Notes: a model not told the origin generated them from the sequence alone. Shown: positions 12,693 through 25,311, counted from the first letter of the stretch. The stretch is 64,000 bases of DNA from Carallia brachiata (GCA_021464245.1 JADCRB010000025.1:2702245-2766244); one strand, 5' to 3'. A program made the numbers and translations.

Positions 12693-13154
12693 TTTTTTTC
12701 TTTAACTATTTCCAACATTAATTTAGGTGCCAGCCTGCCAGCTCCTTTTTTTAGTGATTAAACTGTAATTATGGTTGAAATGCAATTCCCTCTCTCACTT
12801 CACTAACACATATGCACACACGCACAAAATCTGATTCGTGATATTAGCTTATGTGCATTGACTCGTGATACTATCTAACCACTACATTGCCAAAAAAAAA
12901 AAAAAAAGTAAAACTTTTTTGTCACGTATGTTTTTTACATGATTAATTGAATGACCATGCATCCTTTTGTTAATTTTTTTCAGTTCCATCAATAAGACGG
13001 TGGAGAGAGACGGGGGAAGAAGGCACCTCGCAAATTTTTATAATTTTAGTTGCTAAAAAGTTAATGATGTGTATAAAGATAAATATAACGTAGAAATAAT
13101 ATATTTTTTTAAGATTGTATATACATTTTGAAAAAAAAATTGGTACTTCAGGTG

Positions 13155-13300
13155 AATTTGTCCCGAGTTTTATTTCAGTTGAAACTGCAACTGATACTTT
13201 TAAAACGAAACTTAAAATTTTTGAAACACTTATTATTTTTACATTTTAGAAATATCAGTAGCAGTTTCAACTGGAACACTGTCCGGGATAAAAACTATCG
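13155..13300. repeat. Strong imperfect hairpin
   Basis: The arm around 13172-13200 (CAGTTGAAACTGCAACTGAT) pairs with 13251-13276 (ATATCAGTAGCAGTTTCAAC), about 28 pairs with few mismatches and a ~50-base loop. Weaker pairing extends outward (TCCCGAG with CCGGGA). It may be a MITE or a hairpin-RNA locus. Confidence 0.55.
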
Positions 13301-13309
13301 AAACATGTA

Positions 13310-14830
13310 TACTTGCTCATACATTTTATGTTAGTTGTATGCATATTTTATGTCATTTATATGCACATGATTTTTTTTTTTCTAAACAAATAAAAACATG
13401 TAAGAAACGGGTAAAATGCATCATCACTTGACCTCTCTCTGTCGTTTGTCTTTTTTTTTTTTTTTTCTGTTTTTAAAAGACAAAATTATATATAATGCAC
13501 TCTTTAGATATGACTTGTGAATTAAGCCAAAGCCCAAATTATGGTACGTTGCTAGTGGGGGGCGGCGAGTGTGTGCAGCTGGTTTCCACAAAAAAACCAA
13601 GAGTGGGGTGCCAAGTCGTCTCGTGGTAGTGGGGGGGGGGAACCTTTGATTGCACACAAACTCTGGTTTGCGCGTTGAATTTCAACCTTTTTGTAGTGCT
13701 TGGGGACACCTCACGAAACGTATGGATATGGTGGTGCTGACTATAGCAGTCTATGTTGCTCGCTGGAATTAAAATATTCGTAGTTGGGAGGAGGCCTCTT
13801 TCACTGCATGCACTTGCTTGTTTGTTTGTTTGTTTTTTTTTTTTTTTCATACGTCACACTATATACCAATCGCCTCCAGGGTATATGGAATTCTGCAAGC
13901 TCACTCAATAACATGAGTGCCAACTGGTGAATCAATGCAATTGTCATTCTTCTACTGTCTCAGCGATTAATTCTGTTATTTTGATAGATTGTTGCTATCA
14001 GCCTTCTAGCTCCACGCGTTTTTTGTGCTAGCTGGTGGCCCTGAAAGCATATTGTTAGAAACTTAGCCTGAAAAGATACAAATAAAAGGGAAATTAATAT
14101 TTGGTGGGTGATCCTTAAGTGAGGTAAAATGATATGAGTTGTTGGATGAATTTGGAGAGAAAAAAAAGATTGTTAGATACTTTTAAATAAATTACGTAAT
14201 TATTTTAATATTACATAAGATACAAACATGTAGGGAGAAAAAAAATAAAATATGAGAAACAACAGAAATCTAGTGAGCAGGACATAAAAGAAGGATAAAG
14301 TATGAAAATGATATGTGATGAAAAAGTAACTTACAGAGGCAGCGCGTTTTGAAAGCCATCTAACAAAATATTTTGTTTTGGCATGAAGGAATAAGTATGT
14401 TGCCAAATGATTGAAATTCGACCCTCATACGAAACTGATTTTGACCCTAGATTTATATGAGTTGAATGAAGTATAGTTTAGTTTAGTTTACTTTTTTTTT
14501 TTTTTTTTTTTGGGGGGGGGCTTTATAACCGGCTAACTTTTAACCTGTCATAATTTTTTTAGAATAAATATAACCATAATTAGTTTCACATTTTGATTAA
14601 TATTACGATATAATTAATATTGTCATAATATTATATGACATTTCTTAGAAAAAAGATTGATGATGCAATTTACAGCCCTTTTGACGTCGATCGACCTATA
14701 TAACACTTGAGACTTGAAAAATATTTTACGTGGAAATTAAGAAATCAACATTCTAGATCAATTTGCCAATCAGACAATTACCGAGACTAGGAAAATGTTT
14801 TGGCAAACGAAAGCGTTTTTATGTTTTACG
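13310..14830. other. Gene-poor spacer with homopolymer tracts
   Basis: Contains T runs near 13450, 13831 and 14490 and G runs near 13631-13640 and 14513-14520. Short frames exist, but none has a recognisable product. Confidence 0.35.
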
Positions 14831-14838
14831 TTTGAGCA

Positions 14839-14997
14839 GTTAGCCTATCAAAGGGTAATGTACAGTGGTTTAGTTTCTTCAAACTAATCTCATTGCCTGA
14901 TGTTTATATGACTAAGAGCGGTTAGCCTATCAAGGGTTATGTACAGTAGTTTAATTTCTTCAAACTAATCTCATTGCCTGATGTTTATATGACTATG
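14839..14997. repeat. Two-copy 82-bp direct tandem repeat
   Basis: GTTAGCCTATCAA..GGGT..TGTACAGT..TTT and the following TTCTTCAAACTAATCTCATT occur twice in a row, offset by 82 bases, with few differences. This is a recent local duplication. Confidence 0.85.
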
Positions 14998-15029
14998 AGT
15001 CCTTAATTGTATAACAAACAAAACGTGAA

Positions 15030-17075
15030 GCTATGCACTGTTTGAGAAATTTAAAAATTGCATAGTCGATTAATGATGTTATAATTAAAACTTAAAAATC
15101 TGCATAACAAAATGAAAAATCACACAGTTGAATAAAAAACATTAGGTGCTTAAGCATAGTTGATCAAAATAAGAATAAAAAACTTGAATTACTATGACAA
15201 AATATTTGTTTCATGCTTGAGTGTTCAATTAATTGAGAAATCACATAGTGGATGCACATGTTAATTAAGACCCGTATAAGATTGCTTAACAAATTGTGAG
15301 TTGGTAGCTGTAAATTTTTGCATATGAGCTGTGACTGAAATATGATCTGGTACGTGGGGTAGACATTGTCAACTGATGGTTAGACAATTTTGCTTATTAG
15401 CTGTAATTAATTAGGAGGCGTGTTTAGAGTGTGGCCTCTGTACATATTTTTTTAGTATTAATTTTATGGTTGAAGGTTTGGAATTTAAATTTTAATTGGA
15501 GTTAATTAATTAAAAAGAATATTTTTAAGCATATGCCTATTTTGATTGGGGATACTTATGAATAATATAGACTTTGCTGTTATGCTTTTGCTACTTAAGC
15601 AATTAAAAAAGTCATGTGGTCTATCAACAGGACATATAAAGGTACGTAAGCAGTTGACAAAACTAATAGTCAATCTGGCATAATAATCAAAATTTTGACA
15701 AAAGATAGTTAAAAAAAAAAAAAAAAAAAGAAGTATCTTTATCCTTTTTTTTTTTTTTTTTTTGACCTTCGGAATCTTTATCCTTAAGCAAGTAAAAAAC
15801 TAGAGGTCTAAATTCTCAAATTAGTGTTTAATATTTGTGTTAATATTTAATTATAAACGTAACATTTTATTTTATAAAATTGGTTCCTCACGTTTTTGGT
15901 ATGAAATATTTGATTTTTTTGTTATTTTTATTGTTATATTTATTAAGTAAAACTATCTACTTGTTATGCTATTTTTTAGTAAAATGTTATATTTTTAAAT
16001 TTCAAAATTTAGGAAAATTGAAAAAAAGTATTAAAAAATGTCATATCTTTATATTTTTAATGACGTGACATCTTCTCACGAAGTGGTATAACAAGTAAAT
16101 GATGTACATTTCTATATATTTAACAGTCAAATAATAAAAAAATAATATTAAATTTTCTATAGAGAAAATGAGAAAATTAATTTTATAAAAAGCAAATGTC
16201 GTATCGCATTAGTCTAAATATTAAACACCAATTTAGTATTTTGGCCAAAATAGGCGGTGATCTGACACAACAATTCAAGTGAAAAAATCTGCAAGACAAA
16301 ATGTTCATGCTTGGTTAGCAGCTAACAAGTTTGTTAGTCGATGAAGAAGACATGTAAAGCTTTTTGTGCTCAAGAAATTGATAAATCACATAGTCGATTG
16401 GCATAATAATCAGACCTTATAGAATTTAAGCAATTTATAAATCGCTTAGTTGATCAACATAACAATTTAAACTTGAATTAGTGCAAAAAAATGTTTATTT
16501 CATGCTTTTGCGTATTCAAATAACTGAGAAATCACGGAGTGGATCAACACAATAATTTAGATTTGAAAAGTTTGAATAAAAAAAATTCTCGTAATCAATT
16601 GTGCAAAAGTAATTAAGCTATTGACAAATGTCACAGTCAATTGACATAATAATAAAAACCTTGAAAAGTACGCAAAGCAAATGCATCATTAAGCAATTGA
16701 AAAGAAGAAAACACTCGCATAATAATCAAGTGAAAATTTTCCATCAAAACCTTTTTTATTTTTTTTCATAAAAGAGGTCGAAAAGTTACGAAAGGTTAAC
16801 AATTTTGTAAGTAAAAAATCTCTATAGAATGTCCCAAGTAATTATGCTAAAAATGTGGGACAATTTCCATCAAAACTTTGATGCTTTAACAAATTGTGTT
16901 AGTCGACAATGAACACATTAAAAGCTTTATGTGCTAAGTGATTGATAAATCGCATAGTTGCTTGATACAATAATCAAAATTTCTAAAAGTTTTGCAAAAA
17001 CAAATGTTTCTTTCATGGTTTATGTGCTTAAGTAATTGAAAATTTCATAGGCCATCAACATGATCCAAAAAAAAA
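15030..17075. repeat. Degenerate repeat array with a CACATAGTCGAT core
   Basis: Variants of 'ATTGA(G/T)AAATC-CATAGT-GAT-AACATAATAAT' recur near 15056, 15121, 15243, 16385, 16443, 16535, 16630, 16955 and 17045. They are interleaved with 'TTTCATGCTT..GTGCTTAAGC' and 'AAAACTTGAA..TTTGCAAA' phrases. A non-matching block (about 15310-16260) interrupts the array. There is no coding content. Confidence 0.55.
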
Positions 17076-17705
17076 AAAAAAAATAAATTGAGCGCTGCAA
17101 TTTTATGCAAATTTTTTTTTTCTCTAAAGATATTACAATAGAGGCTATCAAACCGACAATCATGATCTCAAAACCTACACAAAATAATTAAAAATACTGT
17201 TACATATAAGAAAAAAGGATAAAATATGGAAATTATGTTCAGCATCTTTTTTACCATCCATAATTTCTATAGATACATTTGAAGCCTGTTATTTGATTGC
17301 TGTATGACTATATTTGGAAGCTTAAGATGAGAATAGGATAGGAGCATCAGAAACAGAAGACTTTGAAAGAAAAATAGATAAGATGTAAATTGAATTTTGA
17401 AAAGAAAACACATGATGAAAGAGGAATTGAAGATAGAGCGCGAGAGCCTAGACAGATTAGATATATTTAAAAAGAAAAAAAGGAATTTCTAATTTGATTA
17501 CCCTTTTAGTGAGTATAATTTATTAGTAATTTTATAACATAAAATAATTGAGATTTACTTGAAATAAAAAATAAAAAAAATAAATTTATATAATTATACT
17601 TACAAAAAAAAATGATTAAAATTAGCATGCACCTATTTAAAAACTTAAAAATGATAAATAATAAAGTGAAAATGAAAATTAAAAAGAATGACTTAGCAAG
17701 GATAA

Positions 17706-18060
17706 AACTATTTACTACTGGGGGCAGCAATCTAATAGTATTTTGACGTATCTCTTTTAACATTAACTCGGGTTCGAGTTCCCACGCTCTTACTCTCTCA
17801 TGTCAAAAGGCTGAACGACCGCTTTGATGGTGAAATATTGTAGCGCAGAGTTGAAATCTAAATTCGTTAATACTGTGATTAGATTTGGAGTAGACCTGTT
17901 TCAAGTCTAGTAGTGCTCTGGTGATGGTCCTCCTTGTGGAGGAGATTGAATTGAGGACAATAACGGTCAAAAGACCTACTCAAACTCACAAATCTGAAAA
18001 TGACATACCTATAAAGTGACTTTTTTTCAGTCAAAATAAAAAAAAAAAGGTTAAAACTGT
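17706..18060 (+). mobile_element. Possible SINE
   Basis: A polymerase III B-box-like GGGTTCGAGTTCC at 17768-17780 is followed by about 240 bases of non-coding body and an A run near 18037. An A box upstream is not convincing and no target duplication was found. Confidence 0.25.
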
Positions 18061-18069
18061 TTAGCGTGA

Positions 18070-18825
18070 AAAAAGATAGCAAATCTAAAGGGCAACAGCC
18101 GATCCTATTTACCACAATTGGTTAGGTTACTCTAATTAATTTCGTATCTCGGTTCTAACAATTTTATGTTTTTAAAGCCTCCCTTACTTCCCTTGTAATA
18201 GTGATAAAATTAAAGAAGATGGCAGCTTAGAAAGCGTTGTAGGGACCTAGCTTATGGGCCAAAATGCCATTTAACATTTGGCCAATGGGTTCAGGGATTG
18301 ATTTAGGAGGCAAAAGGATTGAAGAAGGATCAAGCTTTTAATCAAATCATAGTGGGAATATGTGTAAACAGGTTTCATTCTTAATGGCTAATCTCAAACG
18401 CCACGCACGAAAAAGGTTGAACAAGCGAACAACAACGAATGAATTGGCCAAGTAGAAAAATTTTGAATCAGAAATTAAAAACAAATTATAGCCATCAAAA
18501 CAAACAAGAAATGCGAAAAACCAATTAATGGTATGAAACAGAGGCAACCCATAATTAATGCTGTTGAGGCTCGATCCCATTGGCTGCTGGCATTACGTTC
18601 TACTGCTGAAAAACCTTAATTCCCCCATTCAAAAGCGTCACTAATTACTGATAGTACAGTTGAAAATAGCTCTGTTACAAGTATAAATAAAATCCGCAAT
18701 TACCGATAATGCGGAAAAATAAACGAGCCATTTTTTTAATGAAACGAAAATTGTGGGGGGGTGGGGGGTTATTGTTGCCGTTGGAGACTGGCTGCTGTTA
18801 AAAAGGAATCAGCAAGATATTATAC
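18070..18825. other. Spacer, nothing recognised
   Basis: A G-rich run lies at about 18753-18768. Short open frames are without motifs. Confidence 0.35.
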
Positions 18826-19121
18826 AACATAAATCTAACTAAACATTATAATTTCATTTTATTCATCAACAACAAAATCAAGAACAACAATCAGTAATTA
18901 ATAACAGTAACACCAATCAACAACATGTTAAACAAACAGGGCCTAAGAGTTCTACACCTTGTTATGAATCCTCCACTCAAAAAAAAAAAAAATAATAATA
19001 ATAATAATTACATGCTGCATTTATTATTTCATTTGTAATGGCTGGCGATGTAATCGCATGACATTTAGGACGGCAAGTAGATGTTGATCCTGGTGGCGAC
19101 GAATTTTCTTCCATTCTCTAA

Positions 19122-19247
19122 ATGAAGCTAACAAAGCAAATTCGAAACATTGGAAATGGTGCAGCAACAATCAAGTTGCCATATGGAGGTGGAACTGATG
19201 AGAGAACAGACTTCAAAGGCACTAGTGTTCGTATTCATGATGACTAA
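19122..19247 (+). CDS. Candidate 41-codon small ORF, unknown
   Basis: ATG 19122 to TAA 19247. The peptide opens MKLTKQIRNIGNGAATIKLP and ends TSVRIHDD. Its composition is balanced and coding-like, unlike the AT-driven frames around it. An in-frame stop sits directly before the ATG. Upstream, 18860-18930 is CAA-rich and looks like a plant 5' leader, though other ATGs lie between. I do not recognise the peptide. It could equally be the last exon of an unseen gene, or chance. Confidence 0.28.
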   Translation: MKLTKQIRNIGNGAATIKLPYGGGTDERTDFKGTSVRIHDD

Positions 19248-19532
19248 AAGATGTAATATTAGCTCTTTCAAACAGCTTCAAGCACACAAGATATATATAA
19301 CACTTCCAATGGACGCTGAAAACAACCACATATTTGTATAAGAACGTAACAGACACAATTTATTTTATTTGCAAGTGGGAAAACAGAGTGGATGGTAGTA
19401 ATTGGACGAGAGAATTCATTTAGCTTCTGTATGTAAACTGGTAAGAAAGAAGCATAAGAAAGAACCCCACCCCCAGCTGTGCTGCCAAAGTTTGCCATTG
19501 GAATTTTTGCCTGCAGCTACCCAGGCCACATC

Positions 19533-19592
19533 CCACATGCAATGGTAAAAATGGTCTGGCTCAGTATGAGCCATTTTTGCATGGTTGCCTTG
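19533..19592. repeat. Short hairpin
   Basis: AATGGTAAAAATGG (19541-19554) pairs with CCATTTTTGCATGGTT (19571-19586) across a ~16-base loop, with partial pairing beyond (GCAA with TTGC). It is too short and mismatched to call a microRNA precursor. Confidence 0.4.
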
Positions 19593-19841
19593 CCATTATA
19601 TTGATTAACCACCATCATATCTATGCAGAAAAAGAAAAAATAAAAAAGAAAGAGAGATGAGCAACATAAGAGTGTATTCTGTTGCTGTTTTTTATAGGGA
19701 CATAGTTGGGGGCTTGGGGGCCAGAAGTGAAAGGTCCATGGGCCCCCAACTTTTCCCAAAACTCTAAAAAAAAATAAAAACAAAAGAATATATGGCCCCC
19801 TTGGGATCTCCCCTCACCCCCTCCCCAGTGCCCTTTTGTGT

Positions 19842-19860
19842 GGGGGGGGGGGGGGGGGGG
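19842..19860. repeat. 19-base G run
   Basis: An uninterrupted (G)19 preceded by a C-rich stretch. This is a site of possible G-quadruplex formation and of likely sequencing-length error. Confidence 0.95.
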
Positions 19861-20284
19861 AGGCTCAATCACTTGAATGGAATCTTTTTTTGGAAAAAGT
19901 TTAGTGTAAGAATTTTTGTTTTAAACAAATTCAAAAAAAATTTTTTTTTACCGCATATTATACTTTAAGATTTAGTTTTACTGCTTCACAATTCATGCCA
20001 AGATGATGATTCAAAGACAACCAGTACTCCTATATTATTGTGTTGACGTGAAAATAGTAAAAGAAAAGATTTTTGGGCTGATGTATTACCTTTCAACCAA
20101 AATCCTTATATTACAGTTGAAGTTTATAAATACAGTGTTACACTCATTATTGTGTTACATTCATTATTGGATTCAAAGGCCGACTAGTACTCCTATATTA
20201 TTAAAGATTATATTCAAACGGAGGTCTCCTATTTATCCTATTGTTCATGTGTTGTTAAATAAATTAATCTAGGATATATATATA

Positions 20285-20410
20285 TATATTTTTGGGTCTA
20301 GGAGAAGGTTAAACTCATAAAGGGGAAGGAGTGTGTTTAGAGTCGAACTCCCGACTACATTTTGACCAACAAGATTGATGACTACTTGAGCTGATGCTTA
20401 GAGTCATCTA
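20285..20410 (-). mobile_element. tRNA-derived SINE-like element
   Basis: On the minus strand an A-box-like CAGCTCAAGTAGTCATCAAT (20378-20397) is followed about 30 bases on by a B-box-like GGGAGTTCGACTC (20342-20354), the spacing expected of a polymerase III promoter. No tRNA cloverleaf can be drawn. Ends and target duplication were not resolved. Confidence 0.45.
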
Positions 20411-20419
20411 GGGATATAA

Positions 20420-21115
20420 TATATGTATACTGAGAGCTAAATTACTGGAGGCGTGGGCCAAATATCTATGAAGTTGAAAAGACACACTAAACGTACCTAA
20501 CAAGCACGTTCCTTTTCATGATGGCCCGTAGAGATGAGAATAATTGGCCCGAATAAAGATAACCTAGGAAATTGGCACTTAATATTCGGTACAAATTGAA
20601 TTAGTTTGGTTGATGGAATTTCTGAATCAAGCAGCAGCTTGGCAGCCCATCTCAGCACCAGACATCCACATTATAGTTCATGTATTATAAGTGATCACAA
20701 AAATGATCAATAATGGGTTAAATAACTAAAATTATTGCCTAGGGGTTAATTTTGTGTACATATTTGATAGATTAGCTGGGAACACAAATGGGCATAATTT
20801 AAGAAATGTCAAACTATCTGACTCTACTATGTCCATATGTGCATTTGCATGTGCAACTTGACGAAAGAAGTGAGTAGTCATAAAAAGTAGAAGACCATAG
20901 GATCAACTTTGTTACAAATGCACACAAATCTTTAGGATTTGCCAGGAAACCTAAATAACTTCTGCGGTCAGATTGACTCCAAAACAAATAAAACAAGAGG
21001 ATAACCAGGTACAAAAATATTAGGCAAGGATTCAAATTGAAACTAAAATACCTTTTGATGTCAGTTGCAGAAATTAACATTTTCACTCCACATAAGAAGA
21101 GGATTAGAGTAGATG
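20420..21115. other. Spacer 3' of the PSF2 relic
   Basis: Contains no recognisable exon. The end near 21120 should hold the PSF2 3' UTR sequence. Confidence 0.35.
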
Positions 21116-21121
21116 ACATTG

Positions 21122-23803
21122 TTATCGAGGCCTCAAATTTCGCTGCAAAAGAAGGCTATGGCTAAATAAATGATGTATGATCAGGTGGAAACAGTTATCT
21201 TGAAATAATAACCTAACAAATTCTTTGTCCACCGTTACACAAAATGAGAATCAATAGGCAGAGAATGAATCAAAATTTTGCACAAAAGAAGCAATGAGCC
21301 ATCTGTCAGAGTGGTGCTTAGACATGCCATTACATTTGTCTGCTCTCAGAGCAAAATAGTTAAAAAGGGACAGCCTGCAGGAAGAAGGGTTCGGGGGAGG
21401 GTATTGCAAGGGTTTTAAACAAGAACATACCTTTGGCCTGTCCTTAGTTAGTTGCGGTTGCCTATCATGACTTCTATCAGTATCTGACATTAGCTGTCCA
21501 TTTTCATGCTTATAAAATGCCTCTAAGGCTCTCCCAGAAAATGGGCGAATAATATTCACTTCCATTGCAGACATATTTTTACACTGTAATAACAGATTTC
21601 AAGATATCACTGGCATAATAACGAAAAAGAAGCAATTTCAACAAGAGACATGATCAAATAAAAAAGAAAATTTAAAGGGAAACAAAGTGCTAAAGTGGTG
21701 CTCATATTGTCAGATAAAGAACTGAATGCAAGATAAAGTAGGGAGCCTCACACCATGATGTAACACATAATAGACCAATCTACAAGCTCAGATAATAACT
21801 AAATTCCTATTATCATGCTCTTATCAATTCATGGATTCAGGAGCAAAAAGCCATTTGAAAAGAAGCTAGGGTTTGGTGTCTATGTCATTAATGATCAGTC
21901 TTACTCAAAAGACTTATTTTGTTGACAAATGTTTCTTTTTCGACTATCATTGCTCCCCAAGAATGCATCATGTGACAAGAAGATATACTTATCATCTTCC
22001 AACAATTCCAGTTAGCTGAGGAGTTTTTTAAAATTACCTAGTGTCACATGCACCCCATTTTGCCTAGAGTATTTTTGATTGTGATATGAACCAGGCCAAT
22101 AAAGTTTGTGCAACAAGTGTAGAAGCTGCTTTGTGAAGTATCAGTGATTTTGTGTGTGTTTGGGGCAGGGAGGTTGAAAAGCATATCGTCATTGAAGATG
22201 CAGTAAATTTTTTTAAATTAGTCTCCACTTTATGAAGTCTCACGTCCCTGATGTCCTCAATAAGTGACTGCACCTGTAAACAGATAATGACAGGGAATCA
22301 TAGAAAAATAAATATGTGCAATGGACAAGCTCAAATCAACCTTCAAACTCACCATATATATATATCAGGAATGTCATCACGTGCACTGCCACCAAGAAAA
22401 CAACAGTTGCTATTCAGCGATGTTCACTAATTAAAGATAAGTAGCAAATGATAATGGCTCAGTAGTTACTTGTCAAAAAGGAGTATTGAGATTTCCACAT
22501 AATGAAAAGGTAATAGCTGAAATGCATGAGAATCTCGTTCCCCATCCAAAAATTGAGTCAAGTTTGCTAACACATCCAGCAACAGATAGTTAGAATGATA
22601 ACAGCCTACACTATTTATCCTAACTGGCACAACAAAGACTGGTAAAATCCTTTAAAATATACAGGAAGAAAAAGCATACTCTGTACGGCAATCACATTAA
22701 TCCCAAAAAATGAACATAACGAGAATATCATAAGCTTCACATGCTTCGATTAGCAGACAAGTGCATTGGATAGTAGAACAGAGATGACCAAACGTACAAT
22801 CTTGAATTGCATTGTTATAATCAACTGCTGCTGATGGGAACTAAAAAAAGGGGAAATAAGATGGTCAAGGTTCCAAGCAGCGTGTTGTTATAATGTTATC
22901 TGAAATGAAGTGGACATTGCAAAGAGACATACCATTCCATCTAGTGCCAGAATTATAGCTCCGTGAAAAGGCTACTAAACTATAGAAATCATTCAGGACC
23001 TACTTTTAAAATGTATCATAAGAATTGGGAACACGGTTTAACTGAAGAAATAATCCGAGCAGTCAGATGGCAGTAGAATAACAAAGCTGTTTGACATATT
23101 ATAGACCAATTTTTCGTTTCCTTAATCCCACCCACCCTGCTTCAATAATTCCTCTTCTTCAAGTGAAAAGGTCCCATTCTACCGCTTCCTAATTGTGACT
23201 TTCATTAGAAGACCGACTACCCATTCTAACCTAAATGTCAGTCAGGAAAGGACAAACAATACTAGCTCCAAGTTGCAAAATTAGTAAGAAAAAGCCCACA
23301 TAAACGAAAAAATGTATATATATTCAGTTAAAAATTGCTTTCATATACTGTGGATGGCAACTCACCAATTGACATCCAGTGGGGAGGCAGAATTGTGCAT
23401 TTCCCTCGCTTCTTCAAAGCCACCGCCAACCACAACGGAACTTGAGTGGATATTTGTGGATAAAATGGACCGTAGTCACCCTGACATTATCCCAAAAATC
23501 AATATGCATTCATTAAGCAAATGAATCTACTCCAAAACCAAAACGTCTATCCATTTATGCATCTTAGAGAGAGAGATTGTGAGAGGAAGAGTGTGAGAGA
23601 GATACAGAGATAAAATTGAGAGAATCCATCCTGAGAGTTCATCCTCCGCCCAAACTCTACCTGAGCAACAAAAGCTGCTGTAAGCGATTAGGAAGCCAAG
23701 CAAAATTAACATTAAGATTGTATTAAAAAAAAAAAAAACAAAAACAGAGGGAGACCTCTTCAGGAGAAAATAGGGAGAGTTGATAATCAGACTGACCAGC
23801 CAT
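21122..23803 (-). pseudogene. PSF2: GINS complex subunit PSF2, intron-containing, decayed
   Basis: PSF2 is one of four GINS subunits that activate the MCM helicase at replication forks. Exons on the minus strand: 23756-23803 (MAGQSDYQLSLFSPEE), 23606-23660, 23366-23480 ([21 protein letters not shown]), 22470-22566 (LLPFHYVEISILLFD), 22353-22385 (ARDDIPDIY), about 22202-22273 (SLIEDIRDVRLHKVETNLKK), 21431-21583 (MSAMEVNIIRPF..EAFYKH) and 21122-21142 (RNLRPR stop). Introns are retained, so this is not a retrocopy. Three lesions are seen. Exon 2 has lost about 20 bases around the expected MAEDE..VEIVPN segment, which shifts the frame. An (AT)6 run in exon 5 is one unit too long to keep frame. 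The sixth exon lacks a usable donor, and the few residues before CKNMSAMEVN are missing. Gene identity is firm; loss of function is inferred. Confidence 0.82.
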
Positions 23804-23935
23804 TTCTGTGAATATGAGAGCACCAGATCCCTGTAAAACAGCACCTAGGACCCAATAAAGCAAAACAAGCATTACCAGTTGACAGACCCACCACCATCGC
23901 TCAGTCTTTGCTATTGCTGCTAAACGTGAAATGTA

Positions 23936-23941
23936 ATGATG

Positions 23942-23980
<39 letters not shown>

Positions 23981-23994
23981 TAATAATAATAAAA
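23936..23994. repeat. (TAA)n microsatellite
   Basis: About 16-18 near-perfect ATA/TAA units directly upstream of the PSF2 relic, with one AAAA interruption. Confidence 0.9.
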
Positions 23995-25299
23995 TTATTG
24001 TTTTCTCATTAAAAAATTATTTAAATTAATAAAAAAAATTATGTAAAAATAATACAATAATAATAATATTTTTAATTAAAATTTTTTATTTTTTTTCATG
24101 AAATTCTCTCGAATTAAATACATTATAAGAGTTCAAAATTTGTAATTCTGAAAGTTTTTTTTTTTTTTTAAAGTAAGAAATTATAGATAATCATCTCTCA
24201 ATTTTGAAAAAATAAAGAGTCTTCTATATTAAAGATAGCTGATATATTTGTAAATTTTGCTCATTTTAGGTTTTCATGGTTGCCAAAATAAAATGCTAAT
24301 TATTCTTGATATTATATTATTTTTTATATTATTTTCCCAAATTTATTATTTTACTAATTGCAAGTCAACTTGCTTTTACCGATATAATTTCTCTACTGAC
24401 CTGATTACAAGAGTTATGTGTAATGTCTTGTTTATTGCTAATAATATGGTTTAATTTTCTAGCAAAACAACGATTATTATACTTACCAAGCATTACTGCA
24501 TTAGTGTTTGTCTGTTGAGAGATATTATTTTGCATTAGTTTCTATTCTACAGTTTTAAAATAGCTCTGTAATTATTTTTGATTTTCACGTTACTGTTTTT
24601 TTTTTTTTTGGGGAATTGTTAATACTTATTACATTAATCTTGAAATGAGTCCAACGGAGGAAGAGGGAAACAGATAACAGACGCGTAGTGGAGTCTACAT
24701 AATGTTTTATTATTTTTGTCACAAAAAAAAAAACACTTAATATGCATAAAGACAAATACAATATGCAAATAATATTTTTATAAATTAATTATAAGAATAC
24801 TTTAGGTTATTTGTACACATTTTATAACAACTGTACCCACATAATCTTTGCGTCAAATTAAAATTAATAATAATAAGTGAAACACACCTCCGTCACCTGA
24901 TCCATCTCTCATCTTTCTGTTACAGGTGAAATATTAAAAAATTCAATTAAACTAAAAAAAAAAAGTATTAAAATGTAAATGTATTCAAGGGCGTAAGATT
25001 TTATTTAAAAAAATGAGTTAAATTAGAAATTTTTTCTGTGTTTTTAAAATTGTTGTACAACTTATGGATTTGAAATGTTTATTTTGAAGTTTACATATTC
25101 AGCAACAATCTTCAGCAGCGCTAGATTGTTCATGGTGTGATTAATTTCCTGGAAATTTTCAACAGCTTGGAATGCAAGTTTCAAAAATAGGACTCACTGG
25201 GGAATTAGGATTATAGGCGTAAACGGATTGCAAACACTATTCGGGAAGAATTTAAGAAAATTAGCAATCCACATTGTAAGCGGAAAATGTTACAAACCC

Positions 25300-25311
25300 T
25301 CTATATATTTG
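25300..25311 (+). promoter_or_regulatory. TATA box of TFIIS-like copy 1
   Basis: CTATATATTT lies about 120 bases before the ATG in a block (about 25060-25425) conserved upstream of all four copies. Equivalents are at 32921-32928, 38540-38547 and 55318-55325. Conservation of the promoter across copies suggests expression could be retained. Confidence 0.55.

Noticed and set aside
17765..17785. tRNA T-arm-like GGGTTCGAGTTCC
   Set aside because: No acceptor, D or anticodon arm can be drawn. Kept only as a weak SINE signal.
19533..19592. MicroRNA precursor
   Set aside because: The stem of ~14-16 bases is too short and no known plant miRNA is recognised. Listed only as a hairpin.
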